In this document: piece after piece, positions 8,945 through 17,581 of the stretch | How the letters are laid out: the number at the start of each line of letters is the position of its first letter | Numbering within the stretch: the first letter of the stretch is position 1 | Source: Caballeronia zhejiangensis | Lineage (GTDB): Bacteria; Pseudomonadota; Gammaproteobacteria; Burkholderiales; Burkholderiaceae | NCBI RefSeq assembly: GCF_000698575.1 | Contig: NZ_JFHD01000012.1 | Span: forward strand, 62,001-126,000 | DNA: 64,000 nucleotides | Direction of reading: 5' to 3' | Program-made: the position numbers and the translations under genes | The notes under the pieces: generated by a model | Databases searched by the model: none | Told to the model about the DNA's origin: nothing | What the model saw: the letters and a program-made list of their open reading frames with translations, nothing else

Positions 8945-9733
8945 TCAGCGCGTGCGTGAGCGCGCCGGAATTTCGTTGCGCTCGTCCTGCGTCAACACAA
9001 GATCCCAGATTTGCTGCGCGACCGGGTTCTGACGCTCCTCGTACAGATGCGCGATGAGCCCCGCCGCGCGCCCGACGAGCATGAAGCCGCGCGCGAGCAG
9101 CGGATCGAGCGACATGTCCGCGACGATCGCACCGATCGCGCCCACGGCGTTGAGCGGCAGGTTCTTGCCGTGCTCGTCGCGCAGCACGCGCTCGATCGCG
9201 AACACGAGCCGCCAGTGCTTGCCGAAATAGCCGTTGTCGCGCGATGCCTGCGCGAGCGTCGCGACGCGCGGATCGCCGTGGATGTGGATCGGATGCCCGA
9301 CGCCGTAGATCGGCTGCTTCGCTTCCTTCGCGCGCCGCACGGTCTCGCGCGCGCACGCGGTGATGTCGTCCTCGCTCGCGTCGTCGCGCAATTCGCGACC
9401 GGCCTTGATGAGCATCTCCGCCGCGTTCTGCGTCGTGCCGAGAAAGACGCTGCCCGCGCCGAGGAGCCCAGCCGCGACCGCCGCCTGCATCGCCTCGGGC
9501 GCGCCGAGATACGTGAGACGCGCGCTCATCGCGGAAGGCGTCAGGCCGTGATCGCACGCCGTCACGAGAATGAGATTGACCATGCGCTTTTCGCGCTCGT
9601 CGGGCACGCGGTTCAGGATCGTCAACATCATCGTTTCGACGAAGTCGAGTTTGCCCAGAATGTCCTTCGACAGATCCTTGCCGCGCACGGTGATCCTGTC
9701 GATCGTCGTGTAGCCGATTTCGGTGCTGACCAT
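8945..9733 (-). CDS. Citryl-CoA lyase-like protein (short citrate-synthase-fold protein)
   Basis: 262 residues, much shorter than citrate synthase (about 430) but with its core. The DHGLTPSAMSAR motif (Asp61-His62) matches the DHxxxxS helix, and GVGHPIHIHGDPR (His147) matches the active-site GxGHP motif. RGFMLVGRAAGLIAHLYEE near the C-terminus matches the closing helix. Proteins of this family are annotated as citryl-CoA lyases, which split citryl-CoA to acetyl-CoA and oxaloacetate by a retro-Claisen reaction. Among acyl-CoA dehydrogenases and hydratases it may cleave a citryl-CoA-like intermediate, or condense one; the direction is not known. Confidence 0.82.
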   Translation of the reverse strand: MVSTEIGYTTIDRITVRGKDLSKDILGKLDFVETMMLTILNRVPDEREKRMVNLILVTACDHGLTPSAMSARLTYLGAPEAMQAAVAAGLLGAGSVFLGTTQNAAEMLIKAGRELRDDASEDDITACARETVRRAKEAKQPIYGVGHPIHIHGDPRVATLAQASRDNGYFGKHWRLVFAIERVLRDEHGKNLPLNAVGAIGAIVADMSLDPLLARGFMLVGRAAGLIAHLYEERQNPVAQQIWDLVLTQDERNEIPARSRTR

Positions 9734-9742
9734 GCTGTCTCC

Positions 9743-10246
9743 TTATGAATCGTTCTGCGCGCGGCGCAGGACCATCATGCGTACGTCGCATTCGCAGACG
9801 GTCTCGCCGCGCTGATTGACCGCCACACGCCTGAAATCGACGATGCCGCGCGCCGGGTTCGACGTCTCGCGCCTGTCGCTGATTTCGATGCGCGCCTTGA
9901 TCGTGTCGCCGATGAGCGTCGGCTTCGGAAAGCGGATGCGCGTCTCCAGCATGCCGATCAGCGACGGCTCGAGCAGTTGATTGACCACCGTGCGGGTGTT
10001 CAGTCCCGACACGATCGACGCGACGAGCATGCCGTGCGCGATGCGCGCGCCCCACGGCGTGCTCGCGGCGTACTCGGCATCGACGTGCACGCGGTTGTAA
10101 TCGGCGGAAAGCGCGGCGAAGCTCACGACGTCCGCTTCGGTCACGGTGCGGCTCGCCGTTTCGAACGAGAAGCCCGGCTCCAGGTCTTCCCAGTAGTAGC
10201 GCGCGGTGTGGAGGTCGCGCGGCGCGAGCATGTTTTCCTGGTTCAT
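9743..10246 (-). CDS. MaoC-family (R)-enoyl-CoA hydratase
   Basis: 167 residues with a single hot-dog fold. The hydratase-2 motif is clear: ADYNRVHVDAEYAASTPWGARIAHGM supplies the catalytic Asp and His pattern (D-x-N-x-x-H, then Y-A and G-x-x-I-A-H-G-M). The family adds water to trans-2-enoyl-CoA to give (R)-3-hydroxyacyl-CoA. It lies 7 bases after the upstream dehydrogenase and 9 bases before the citryl-CoA-lyase-like gene, which fits an oxidise-hydrate-cleave sequence. Confidence 0.9.
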   Translation of the reverse strand: MNQENMLAPRDLHTARYYWEDLEPGFSFETASRTVTEADVVSFAALSADYNRVHVDAEYAASTPWGARIAHGMLVASIVSGLNTRTVVNQLLEPSLIGMLETRIRFPKPTLIGDTIKARIEISDRRETSNPARGIVDFRRVAVNQRGETVCECDVRMMVLRRAQNDS

Positions 10247-10253
10247 GCGCGCC

Positions 10254-11402
10254 TCACACGATGGCCGACATGCCGAGCACTTCGCGCCCGACGATCAGCG
10301 TCTGCACTTCGGCGGTGCCTTCGGGAATGGTGCCGCCGCTCGTGTCGCGGAATATGCGCTCCAGCGGATACTCCGTCGAATAGCCGATGCCGCCGTGCAC
10401 GCCGATCGCGATCTTCGCCACTTCATGCGCCGCTTCGGCAGCATAGAGCTTCGCGATCGAGCATTCGATGCGCGCGGGCAAACCCTTCTGCAACGCGACG
10501 GCCGCCTTGTAGCCGAGCGCGCGCGCAGCTTCGGTGCGCACCATCATGTCGACGATATGCTTCTGCACGAGCTGGAACTGGCCGATCGGCTTGCCGAACT
10601 GCTTGCGCGTCTTCGCGTATTCGACGGACAGATCGAGCGCCGCCTGCGCCGCGCCGACCGCGCCCATCGCAATATTCATGCGGCCGTAGTTCAGTCCGAT
10701 CGCCATCACCTTGAGGGCGCCGCCTTCCGCGCCGAGCAGGTTTTCCTTCGGAATGCGCAGATCGTTGAGAAAAAGCTCGGACGTGCCCGACGCCTTCAGC
10801 ACCATCTTGTCGACGAGCCGCGCCTCGACGGGCGTCTGCGACTTGTCGACCAGAAAGAGCGAGTGGCCGCCGTCGCACGTCTTGCTGTGCGTGCGCGCGA
10901 GCACGATGACGTAATCGGCCGCGACGCCGTTCGTGATCCACAGCTTCGTGCCGTTGAGCACGTAGTGATCGCCGCGATCTTCGGCGCGCGTTTCGATGCC
11001 CGCCGGATTCGAGCCGTGATTCGGCTCGCTGAACGCGACGCACGCGCCCTTTTGCGACGCAAGCACGGGCGCGAGAAAACGCGCCTTCTGCTCGTCGTTG
11101 CCCTGATGCGAAACGAGGCGGCAGAACACGTTCGTGATATTGACGATGGTGCGCAGCGAGCCCCAGAAATAACCGCATTCTTCGAGCATCATCGCCCAGG
11201 TGACGAAATCGAGGCCCATGCCGCCGTCTTCTTCCGGCAGCAGGCCGCCGATATAGCCGAACTGGCTCACGCCCGCGAGCAGGTCGAGCGGAATGCGCCG
11301 CGCCTTCTCGCATTCGTCGATGCGCGCCACGACTTCATTGCGCATATAACGGCGGATGCTGTCGCGCAGCGCGACCTGATCCGCGTCGAAATCAAAATCC
11401 AT
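10254..11402 (-). CDS. Acyl-CoA dehydrogenase
   Basis: 382 residues. The FAD/substrate motifs VAFSEPNHGSNPAGIETRA and LNGTKLWITNGVAADYVIVLARTH are present, then the C-terminal EYAKTRKQFGKPIGQFQLVQKHIVDM and GVHGGIGYSTEYPLERIFRDTSGGTIPEGTAEVQ. The PEGT at the end carries the Glu used as catalytic base in short/medium-chain enzymes, so this protein looks fully active on its own, unlike the paired dehydrogenases downstream. It catalyses alpha,beta-desaturation of an acyl-CoA and passes electrons to ETF. Second gene of the leftward operon. Confidence 0.93.
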   Translation of the reverse strand: MDFDFDADQVALRDSIRRYMRNEVVARIDECEKARRIPLDLLAGVSQFGYIGGLLPEEDGGMGLDFVTWAMMLEECGYFWGSLRTIVNITNVFCRLVSHQGNDEQKARFLAPVLASQKGACVAFSEPNHGSNPAGIETRAEDRGDHYVLNGTKLWITNGVAADYVIVLARTHSKTCDGGHSLFLVDKSQTPVEARLVDKMVLKASGTSELFLNDLRIPKENLLGAEGGALKVMAIGLNYGRMNIAMGAVGAAQAALDLSVEYAKTRKQFGKPIGQFQLVQKHIVDMMVRTEAARALGYKAAVALQKGLPARIECSIAKLYAAEAAHEVAKIAIGVHGGIGYSTEYPLERIFRDTSGGTIPEGTAEVQTLIVGREVLGMSAIV

Positions 11403-11444
11403 GTGCCACCTGCGTCTTCGAATGATGGGTAAATGAATGCGCGT

Positions 11445-12197
11445 TCAGGACGAGAAGCGCCCGCCCGTGACGTACAACGTGACGCCGGAGATGTAACGCG
11501 CGCGCTCCGACGCGATGAACGCAACCGCCGACGCGATGTCGCCGGGCATGCCGAGAAAGCCGACGGGCGTTTTGGCGATCGCCGAGTCGCGCAGCGTTTC
11601 GTACGTGGGATTGGCGCGCATCAGTTCGGTCTCGACGAAGCCCGGCGCGACCGCGTTCACGGTGATGCCGAACTTCGCCTGTTCGAGCGCGAGCGCGCGC
11701 GTGAAACCGATCAGGCCAAGTTTGGCGGCGCTGTAGTTGGTTTGCCCCGGATTGCCGAACACGGAGCGCGAAGAGATGTTCACGATGCGCCCCCACTTGC
11801 GCGCCATCATGCCGGGCAACACCGCGCGGCTGCTGTGAAACGCGCCTTTCAGGATCACGTCGACGACGGAATCCCATTCGGGCTCGGTCATCTTCGTCAG
11901 ATAGCGGTCCTTGTTGAAGCCCGCGTTGTTCACGAGGATGTCGACGCCGCCGAAGGCTTCGTCCGCCGCGTTCGCGACGTGCCGCACTTCGTCCTCGCTG
12001 CATACGTCGCAGCGCACCGCGATCGCCTGCGCGCCGCTCTTTTGCAGACCGCTTGCGACTTCGTCTGCGGCGGCGGCGTCGATATCGGACACGACGATGC
12101 GCGCGCCTTCCGCCGCCAGCATGCGCGCGACTTCCGCTCCAATGCCGCGTCCGCTGCCCGTGACGAGCGCGACCTTCCCGGCGATACCCAGATCCAT
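11445..12197 (-). CDS. SDR-family 3-oxoacyl-ACP/CoA reductase-like oxidoreductase
   Basis: 250 residues, a classical short-chain dehydrogenase. Seen: cofactor motif TGSGRGIG, NNAGFNKD, catalytic Ser region (NISSRSV), and the Tyr-Lys pair in NYSAAKLG. The start at 12197 is preceded by GGGAGACGTC. Similar proteins oxidise 3-hydroxyacyl-CoA or reduce 3-oxoacyl-ACP. It is the first gene of the leftward operon, divergent from the ligase operon, and faces palindrome copy B. A second SDR closes the rightward operon, so the two may act on different hydroxyacyl intermediates. Confidence 0.92.
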   Translation of the reverse strand: MDLGIAGKVALVTGSGRGIGAEVARMLAAEGARIVVSDIDAAAADEVASGLQKSGAQAIAVRCDVCSEDEVRHVANAADEAFGGVDILVNNAGFNKDRYLTKMTEPEWDSVVDVILKGAFHSSRAVLPGMMARKWGRIVNISSRSVFGNPGQTNYSAAKLGLIGFTRALALEQAKFGITVNAVAPGFVETELMRANPTYETLRDSAIAKTPVGFLGMPGDIASAVAFIASERARYISGVTLYVTGGRFSS

Positions 12198-12300
12198 GAC
12201 GTCTCCCTTTGATTCGATGGCTTCACCGATGCGCGTTTTCAGCGACTTCGCGTTGTGCCGCATCGTGGAATGAAGATACGCTGCGGCGCCACAGGAGCCG

Positions 12301-12317
12301 CCACCCACCTCGGGTGG
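12301..12317. promoter_or_regulatory. Palindrome copy B, CCACCCACCTCGGGTGG (candidate operator)
   Basis: CCACCC and GGGTGG form perfect 6-bp arms around ACCTC. The 17 bases match the copies at 3543 and 20996 (consensus CYACCCGANTCGGGTRG). It lies midway in the 227-bp gap between the two divergent acyl-CoA operons, 104 bases from the SDR start and 107 from the ligase start, so one bound dimer could serve both promoters. Nothing else was recognised in the gap apart from the ligase ribosome site (AGGAG before 12425). Confidence 0.7.
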
Positions 12318-12424
12318 TCGCCGCCTTGCGCGCAAGCCGTATGCTTCTGAAAAGTGCAGAGCGCTCGAATCAGGCACCCAAGCCCGATCGGAAAGAAGCC
12401 AAACATGCTCAGGAGACAGGCGTA

Positions 12425-14308
12425 ATGAGTACGTTAGAAGCAAGCGACGCGACGAAGCCGCGATATCGTCCCGTGCGGTTTCCGCAACGCCGCACGCTCG
12501 TGGAGCGCCGCGCCGACGGCACGCTGATTCTTCGCTGCGACCGTCCGTTGCCGGACATCGCGCAGCGTTCCTTCGCCGATTTCATTCCGCTCTGGGCCGC
12601 CGAACGCGGCGCCACGCCCGCCTTCTGCGAGCGCGGCGAAGACGGCGCGTGGCGCGCGTTGAGCTGGAGCGAACTGTGGCGGCAAGTCCGCACGGTCGGC
12701 GCCGCGCTGCTCGAAATGGGCCTCGGCGCGGAACGTCCGCTGATGCTGCTGTCCGGCAACTCGATCGAACAGGCTGTCGTGCTGCTCGCCGCCGAATACG
12801 CGGGCATTCCGAGCGCGCCCATTTCGCCCACTTATGCGCTGCTCAGCAAGGACTTCGCGCGACTCAAGGCGATTTGCGAACGCGTGCCGCCCGGCGCGGT
12901 GTTCGTGCAGGAAACCGGTCCGTTCGCGCGGGCGCTCGCGGCGCTGCCGCTGAACGGCGCGCCTGTCATCGCAGTGAAACAGGCGCTGGCAGGACACATC
13001 GCATGGGACGCGTTGACCGCTCTTCCGCTATCGGACGCGCGGCTGCAAACGGTCGAGCAAGCGCATGCGGCCATCCAAAACGACGACACCGCGCGCGTGC
13101 TCTTCACCTCCGGCTCGACCGGCGCACCGAAGGGCGTGCGCCTCACCTACCGCAATCTCGGCGCGGTGGCGGCCTACTATTCGGACAATCTCGCGTGGCT
13201 GCGCGAATCGCAGCCCGTGTTCCTCGACTGGCTGCCGTGGCATCACGGCCTGGGCGGCGTGCTGCATCTCGGGCGCGCAATCCAGTTCGGCGCGACGCAT
13301 TACATCGACGATGGCCGGCCGCTTCCCGGCATGATCGAGCGCACGCTGCGCAATCTTCGCGACGTCGCGCCGACCATCTATACGAGCGTGCCGTCCGCCT
13401 GGGCCGCGCTGTCGAACGAACTCGAACGCGATCCGCTGCTCGCACAGAATCTCTTCGGCAAAGCCAGCTTCTTCGGATATGGCGGCGCGAGCATGCCGGT
13501 CGAAGTGTGGAACCGCATTCAGGCCGTCGCGGAGAAGACCATCGGCGAGCGCATGACGTTCTGCTCGGGACTCGCGGCCACGGAAACGTCGGGAATGGGC
13601 ACGTACTGCGGCTGGGCGACCGACACACCGGGCAATATCGGCACGCCGTCGCTCGGCACCGAAGTCAAGCTGCTGCCGCTTCCGGGCGGCGACGGACGCT
13701 ATGAAATCCGCATGCGCGGCCCGAACGTGTTCGGCGGCTACATCGGCCAGCCGGATTTGACTGCCGCCGCTTTCGACGAAGAAGGCTTCTTCCGTTTCGG
13801 CGATGCCGTGCGCCTCGCCGATCCCGCCGATCCGGCGAGGGGCATGGAGTTCGCGGGCCGCACCGTCGAAGACTTCAAGCTCGCGAACGGCAGCTGGGTG
13901 CGCGTCGGCGCGTTGCGGCTCGCGCTGGTCGACTGCTGCGCGCCGCTCGTTTCCGACGCCGTGATCTGCGGTCACGACCGCGACTATCTCGCGGCGCTCG
14001 CCTGGCCGAACGTCGCGGCATGCCAGCGCCTCGCGCCCGAGCTCGCGTCGCTGGATGCGAAGTCGCTCATCGCGCATCCGCTCGTCATCGAAGCTTTGCG
14101 CGAACGGCTCGTGCGGCAAAAGCCCGCCGGCGCGACGCTCGTCATCGAACGGCTCATGCTGATGGCCGAACCGCCATCGCTCGATGCCAACGAAATCGCC
14201 GACAAAGGTTACGTCAATCAGGCGACCACGCGCGCGCGCCGGGCGCATCTGATCGACGAGCTGTACGGGACCGAACCGGGCCAGCACATCGTCCGCGCGC
14301 GCCGATAA
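12425..14308 (+). CDS. Feruloyl-CoA synthase-like acyl/aryl-CoA ligase
   Basis: 627 residues, matching feruloyl-CoA synthases. The adenylation motifs are ordered: phosphate loop VLFTSGSTGAPKGV, WLPWHHGLGGVL, GLAATETSG, the motif YEIRMRGPNVFGGYI with FRFGDAVRLADP, and FAGRTVEDFKLANGSWVRVGALR. The last block (EDFKL..G.WV.VG.LR) and the C-terminal LDANEIADKGYVNQ with its lysine are characteristic of the feruloyl-CoA synthase group. It activates a carboxylic acid to a CoA thioester with ATP. No feruloyl-CoA hydratase-lyase follows, so the substrate is probably not ferulate but another aryl- or branched acid. AGGAG precedes the ATG. Confidence 0.9.
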   Translation: MSTLEASDATKPRYRPVRFPQRRTLVERRADGTLILRCDRPLPDIAQRSFADFIPLWAAERGATPAFCERGEDGAWRALSWSELWRQVRTVGAALLEMGLGAERPLMLLSGNSIEQAVVLLAAEYAGIPSAPISPTYALLSKDFARLKAICERVPPGAVFVQETGPFARALAALPLNGAPVIAVKQALAGHIAWDALTALPLSDARLQTVEQAHAAIQNDDTARVLFTSGSTGAPKGVRLTYRNLGAVAAYYSDNLAWLRESQPVFLDWLPWHHGLGGVLHLGRAIQFGATHYIDDGRPLPGMIERTLRNLRDVAPTIYTSVPSAWAALSNELERDPLLAQNLFGKASFFGYGGASMPVEVWNRIQAVAEKTIGERMTFCSGLAATETSGMGTYCGWATDTPGNIGTPSLGTEVKLLPLPGGDGRYEIRMRGPNVFGGYIGQPDLTAAAFDEEGFFRFGDAVRLADPADPARGMEFAGRTVEDFKLANGSWVRVGALRLALVDCCAPLVSDAVICGHDRDYLAALAWPNVAACQRLAPELASLDAKSLIAHPLVIEALRERLVRQKPAGATLVIERLMLMAEPPSLDANEIADKGYVNQATTRARRAHLIDELYGTEPGQHIVRARR

Positions 14309-14328
14309 CAAAACAAGAGGAGCTTGCA

Positions 14329-15468
14329 ATGCACATCAATCGAACCGTCTTCAGAGACGATCACGAAATGCTTCGGACTACTGCGCGCAGATTCTTCGAG
14401 CGCGAATGCGTTCCGCGCCAGGCGCAATGGGACAAGGCCGGTTGCGTGGATCGTGAAACATGGCTCAAGGCCGGCAAGCAAGGGCTGCTGTGCACGTCGA
14501 TTCCGTCGGAGTACGGCGGCGGCGGCGGCGACTTCGGGCACGTCGCCGTGCTCGTCGAAGAGATGGCGCACACGGGCGTGAGCGGACCGGGCTTTGGCGT
14601 GCACTCGGACATCGTCGCACCGTATATCGCGCGCATCGGCAATGAAGAGCAGAAGCAGAAATGGCTTCCCGCGATTTGCGCAGGCGAGCAGATTCTCGCG
14701 ATCGCGATGACCGAGCCCGGCGTCGGCAGCGATCTCAAAGCCGTGCGAACCACCGCGCGGCGCGAAGGCAACGAGTACGTCATCAACGGCAGCAAGACCT
14801 TCATCACGAACGGTCTGAACTGCGATCTGATCGTGGTCGTCTGCACGACCGATCCGGCCGCGGGCGCGAAGGGCGTGAGCCTGATCGTCGTCGAAGCGAC
14901 GCGCGAAGGCTTTCGCCGCGGCCGCAAGCTCGACAAGGTCGGATTGCACGCGCAGGACACCGCCGAACTCTTCTTCGACGACGTGCGCGTGCCCGTCGCG
15001 AACCGGCTCGGCGACGAAGGCAAGGGCTTCGCCTATCTGATGGCGGAATTGCCGCAGGAACGGCTCTCGATCGCGGTGAGCGCGGCGGCGCGTCTCGAAA
15101 CCTGCCTGCAGCACACGATCGATTACGTGAAGGACCGTCGCGCGTTCGGACAGACCGTGTGGGACTTTCAGAACACCAAGTTCAAGCTCGCGGACGTCAA
15201 GGCGCAGGCGATCGCGGTGCGTCTGATGATCGATCACTACATCGGCGAGCACACGCGCCGCCGGCTGACGCTCGAGGAATCCGCGATCGCCAAGCTCTAT
15301 TCGACCGAAGCGCTCGGCAAGGCGCTCGACGAGATGGTGCAACTGCACGGCGGCTACGGCTACATGCTGGAGTATCCGGTGGCGCGCGCATTCGTCGACG
15401 CCCGTGTCTCGCGCATTTTCGGCGGCACCAGTGAAGTCATGCGAGACCTCATCTCGCGCAAGCTCTGA
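14329..15468 (+). CDS. Acyl-CoA dehydrogenase
   Basis: 379 residues with motifs IAMTEPGVGSDLKAVRTTA, INGSKTFITNGLNCDLIVVVCTTD, RRAFGQTVWDFQNTKFKLADVK, QLHGGYGYMLEYPVARAFVDARV and the end SRIFGGTSEVMRDLISRKL. The terminal FGGTSE pattern has Gly at the medium-chain catalytic position, as in long-chain or isovaleryl-type enzymes where the base lies on another helix. The ATG follows AGAGGAG. It comes 20 bases after the ligase, so it probably performs the first desaturation of the CoA ester the ligase makes. Confidence 0.93.
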   Translation: MHINRTVFRDDHEMLRTTARRFFERECVPRQAQWDKAGCVDRETWLKAGKQGLLCTSIPSEYGGGGGDFGHVAVLVEEMAHTGVSGPGFGVHSDIVAPYIARIGNEEQKQKWLPAICAGEQILAIAMTEPGVGSDLKAVRTTARREGNEYVINGSKTFITNGLNCDLIVVVCTTDPAAGAKGVSLIVVEATREGFRRGRKLDKVGLHAQDTAELFFDDVRVPVANRLGDEGKGFAYLMAELPQERLSIAVSAAARLETCLQHTIDYVKDRRAFGQTVWDFQNTKFKLADVKAQAIAVRLMIDHYIGEHTRRRLTLEESAIAKLYSTEALGKALDEMVQLHGGYGYMLEYPVARAFVDARVSRIFGGTSEVMRDLISRKL

Positions 15469-15503
15469 ATCCATCGAATCCTCAATCACTGAAGGAGAAG
15501 CAC

Positions 15504-16691
15504 ATGAGTCGCAAGGTGTATGTCGCGGGCGTGGGAATGATTCCGTTCAAGAAGCCGGGTGCAAGCGAGACGTACGACGTGATGGGCGAAATCGCGATCC
15601 GCGATGCGCTCGCCGACGCCGGCCTCGACTTCAAGGCCATCCAGCAGGCTTACGCGGGCTATGTGTACGGCGATTCGACGTGCGGCCAGAAAGCGCTTTA
15701 TCGCGTCGGCATGACGGGCATTCCGGTCATCAACGTCAACAACAACTGCGCGACGGGTTCGTCGGCGCTTTGGCTTGCGCGCCAGGCCGTGGAAAGCGGC
15801 GCGGTCGATTGCGCGCTCGCCTTCGGCTTCGAATTCATGCAGCCGGGACCGCTGCTGCCGAAATGGCCGGATCGCGCGGCCGCGCTCGAGCGTGCGATCA
15901 GCCTGACGAACGAACTCGTCGACAACACGGAAGTGCCCACGGCGATTCGCCAGTTCGCGGGCGCGGGCCAGGCGCACATGCGCAAGTACGGCACGAAGCT
16001 CGAAACGTTCGCCCGCATTCGCGCGAAGGCGAGCGAGCACGCGGCACGCAATCCGCTCGCGGTGTTCCGCAACGTCGTGACGACCGAAGACGTGATGAAC
16101 GCGCCGATGCTCTGGGAAGGCGTGCTCACGCGCCTGATGGCCTGCCCGCCGACATGCGGCGGCGCGGCGGCGATCGTCGTGTCCGAGGCCTTCGCGCGCA
16201 AGCACGGCCTGCGCACCGACGTGCTGATCGCCGGCCAGTCGCTCGCCACCGATCTGCCGAGCACGTACGAAGCGCGCGACATGATCCGCGTCGTCGGCTT
16301 CGACATCACGCGCAACGCGGCGCAGCAGGCATACGAGCAGGCGGGCGTCGGTCCCGAAGACATCGACGTGATCGAACTGCACGACTGCTTCGCGCAGAAC
16401 GAACTGCTGACCTACGAAGGACTCGGCCTGTGCAAGGAAGGCGAAGGCGAGCGCCTCGTCATGGATGGCGACAACACCTACGGCGGCAAATGGGTGACGA
16501 ATCCGTCGGGCGGCCTGCTTTCCAAGGGGCATCCGCTCGGCGCGACGGGTCTCGCGCAATGCTACGAGCTGACGCATCAGTTGCGCGGCACGGCCGGCGA
16601 CCGTCAGGTCAAGGACGCGAAGATCGCATTGCAGCACAACCTCGGGCTGGGCGGCGCGGGCGTCGTCACCATCTACAAGAAGACTGCGTAA
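15504..16691 (+). CDS. SCP-x-type thiolase (lipid-transfer-protein-like acetyl-CoA acyltransferase)
   Basis: 395 residues. The nucleophile motif is NNNCATGSSAL (Cys82). ELHDCFAQNEL replaces the NEAF motif of ordinary thiolases and is the HDCF form seen in sterol-carrier-protein X. NPSGGLLSKGHPLGATG holds the active-site His. SCP-x thiolases cleave 2-methyl-branched or bulky 3-oxoacyl-CoA, and related proteins act as side-chain aldolases in steroid breakdown together with MaoC partners. Two MaoC genes follow directly, the first overlapping its stop (TAATG). Whether it is a thiolase or an aldolase here is not settled by sequence. Confidence 0.9.
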   Translation: MSRKVYVAGVGMIPFKKPGASETYDVMGEIAIRDALADAGLDFKAIQQAYAGYVYGDSTCGQKALYRVGMTGIPVINVNNNCATGSSALWLARQAVESGAVDCALAFGFEFMQPGPLLPKWPDRAAALERAISLTNELVDNTEVPTAIRQFAGAGQAHMRKYGTKLETFARIRAKASEHAARNPLAVFRNVVTTEDVMNAPMLWEGVLTRLMACPPTCGGAAAIVVSEAFARKHGLRTDVLIAGQSLATDLPSTYEARDMIRVVGFDITRNAAQQAYEQAGVGPEDIDVIELHDCFAQNELLTYEGLGLCKEGEGERLVMDGDNTYGGKWVTNPSGGLLSKGHPLGATGLAQCYELTHQLRGTAGDRQVKDAKIALQHNLGLGGAGVVTIYKKTA

Positions 16692-17128
16692 TGGCGATCG
16701 ACAAACAACACATCGGCATGAAGTTGCCGGTCTATTCCGCGACGGCGGACGCGTGGCGTCTGCGCTTCTTCGCGAAGGCGATCGGCGAAACCAATCCGGT
16801 CTACTTCGACGAAGCCGCCGCTCACGACGCCGGTTATCCGGCGCTGCCGCTGCCGCCGACGTTCCTGTTCTCGCTCGAATTCGAGCAGCCGTCGACGGCG
16901 TGGCGCGAGGCGATCGGCATCGTCTCGTCGCGCATTCTCCACGGCGAGCAGTCGTTCACGTATCACCGCATGGCGTATGCGGGCGACGTGCTGCGCTTCG
17001 AGAGCCGCATCGCCGATATCTACGACAAGAAGAACGGCGCGCTGTGGTTCATCGTGCGCGAAACGCGTGTCACGAACCAGCGCGGCGAGCACGTTGCCGA
17101 TCTGCGCAGCGTCGTCGTTCAGCGATAA
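16691..17128 (+). CDS. MaoC-like N-terminal (FAS1-type) hydratase subunit
   Basis: 145 residues, a hot-dog protein of the MaoC-like N-terminal type (MAIDKQHIGMKLPVYSATADAWRLRFFAKAIGETNPVYFDEAAAHDAGYPALPLPPTFLF in pieces). It lacks the D-x-N-x-x-H motif of active hydratases, as expected for a non-catalytic partner. Such proteins pair with a motif-bearing MaoC to make a heteromeric enoyl-CoA hydratase for bulky substrates. The start codon overlaps the thiolase stop by one base, which suggests translational coupling. The motif-bearing partner follows at 17143. Confidence 0.87.
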   Translation: MAIDKQHIGMKLPVYSATADAWRLRFFAKAIGETNPVYFDEAAAHDAGYPALPLPPTFLFSLEFEQPSTAWREAIGIVSSRILHGEQSFTYHRMAYAGDVLRFESRIADIYDKKNGALWFIVRETRVTNQRGEHVADLRSVVVQR

Positions 17129-17142
17129 GCGGGGAAATGCGA

Positions 17143-17559
17143 ATGAGCACCATCAATTTCGATTCGATCCAGATCGGCGACAGCTTGCCGCCGCTCACCC
17201 TTCCGCCCGTCGACCGCACGATGCTCGCGCTGTTCGCGGGCGCATCGGGCGATCACAACGCCATTCACATCGACACCGACTATGCGCGGCGCGCCCGCGT
17301 GCCGGACGTGTTCGCGCACGGCATGTTGTCGATGGCCTGGCTCGGCCGGCTGTTGACGTCGTGGGTGGAGCAACGGCAGCTTCGTGCGTTCGGCGTGCGC
17401 TTTGTCGGCATCACGCAGCTCGGGCATGTCGTGACGTGCACGGGCAAGGTCACCGAAAAATTCGAAGCCGACGGCGAACGCCGCGTGCGGCTCGAGATCC
17501 AGACCGTCAATCAATATGGCGAACCGCGCGTGCTCGGCGACGCGGTGATCGCGCTCTGA
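17143..17559 (+). CDS. MaoC-family enoyl-CoA hydratase, catalytic subunit
   Basis: 138 residues with FAGASGDHNAIHIDTDYARRARVPDVFAHGML, the full hydratase-2 motif with catalytic Asp and His. It is small and probably pairs with the preceding MaoC-like protein, one fold from each chain. Of two ATG codons, 17143 is preferred because GGGG at 17131-17134 lies 8 bases ahead of it. It likely hydrates the enoyl-CoA formed by the operon's dehydrogenase. Confidence 0.9.
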   Translation: MSTINFDSIQIGDSLPPLTLPPVDRTMLALFAGASGDHNAIHIDTDYARRARVPDVFAHGMLSMAWLGRLLTSWVEQRQLRAFGVRFVGITQLGHVVTCTGKVTEKFEADGERRVRLEIQTVNQYGEPRVLGDAVIAL

Positions 17560-17581
17560 CTTCAATCATCAGGAAGACATC

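Noticed and set aside
12425..14308. Calling the ligase a true ferulate pathway enzyme (fcs)
   Set aside because: No enoyl-CoA hydratase/aldolase or vanillin dehydrogenase follows, and the operon instead has thiolase and MaoC genes.
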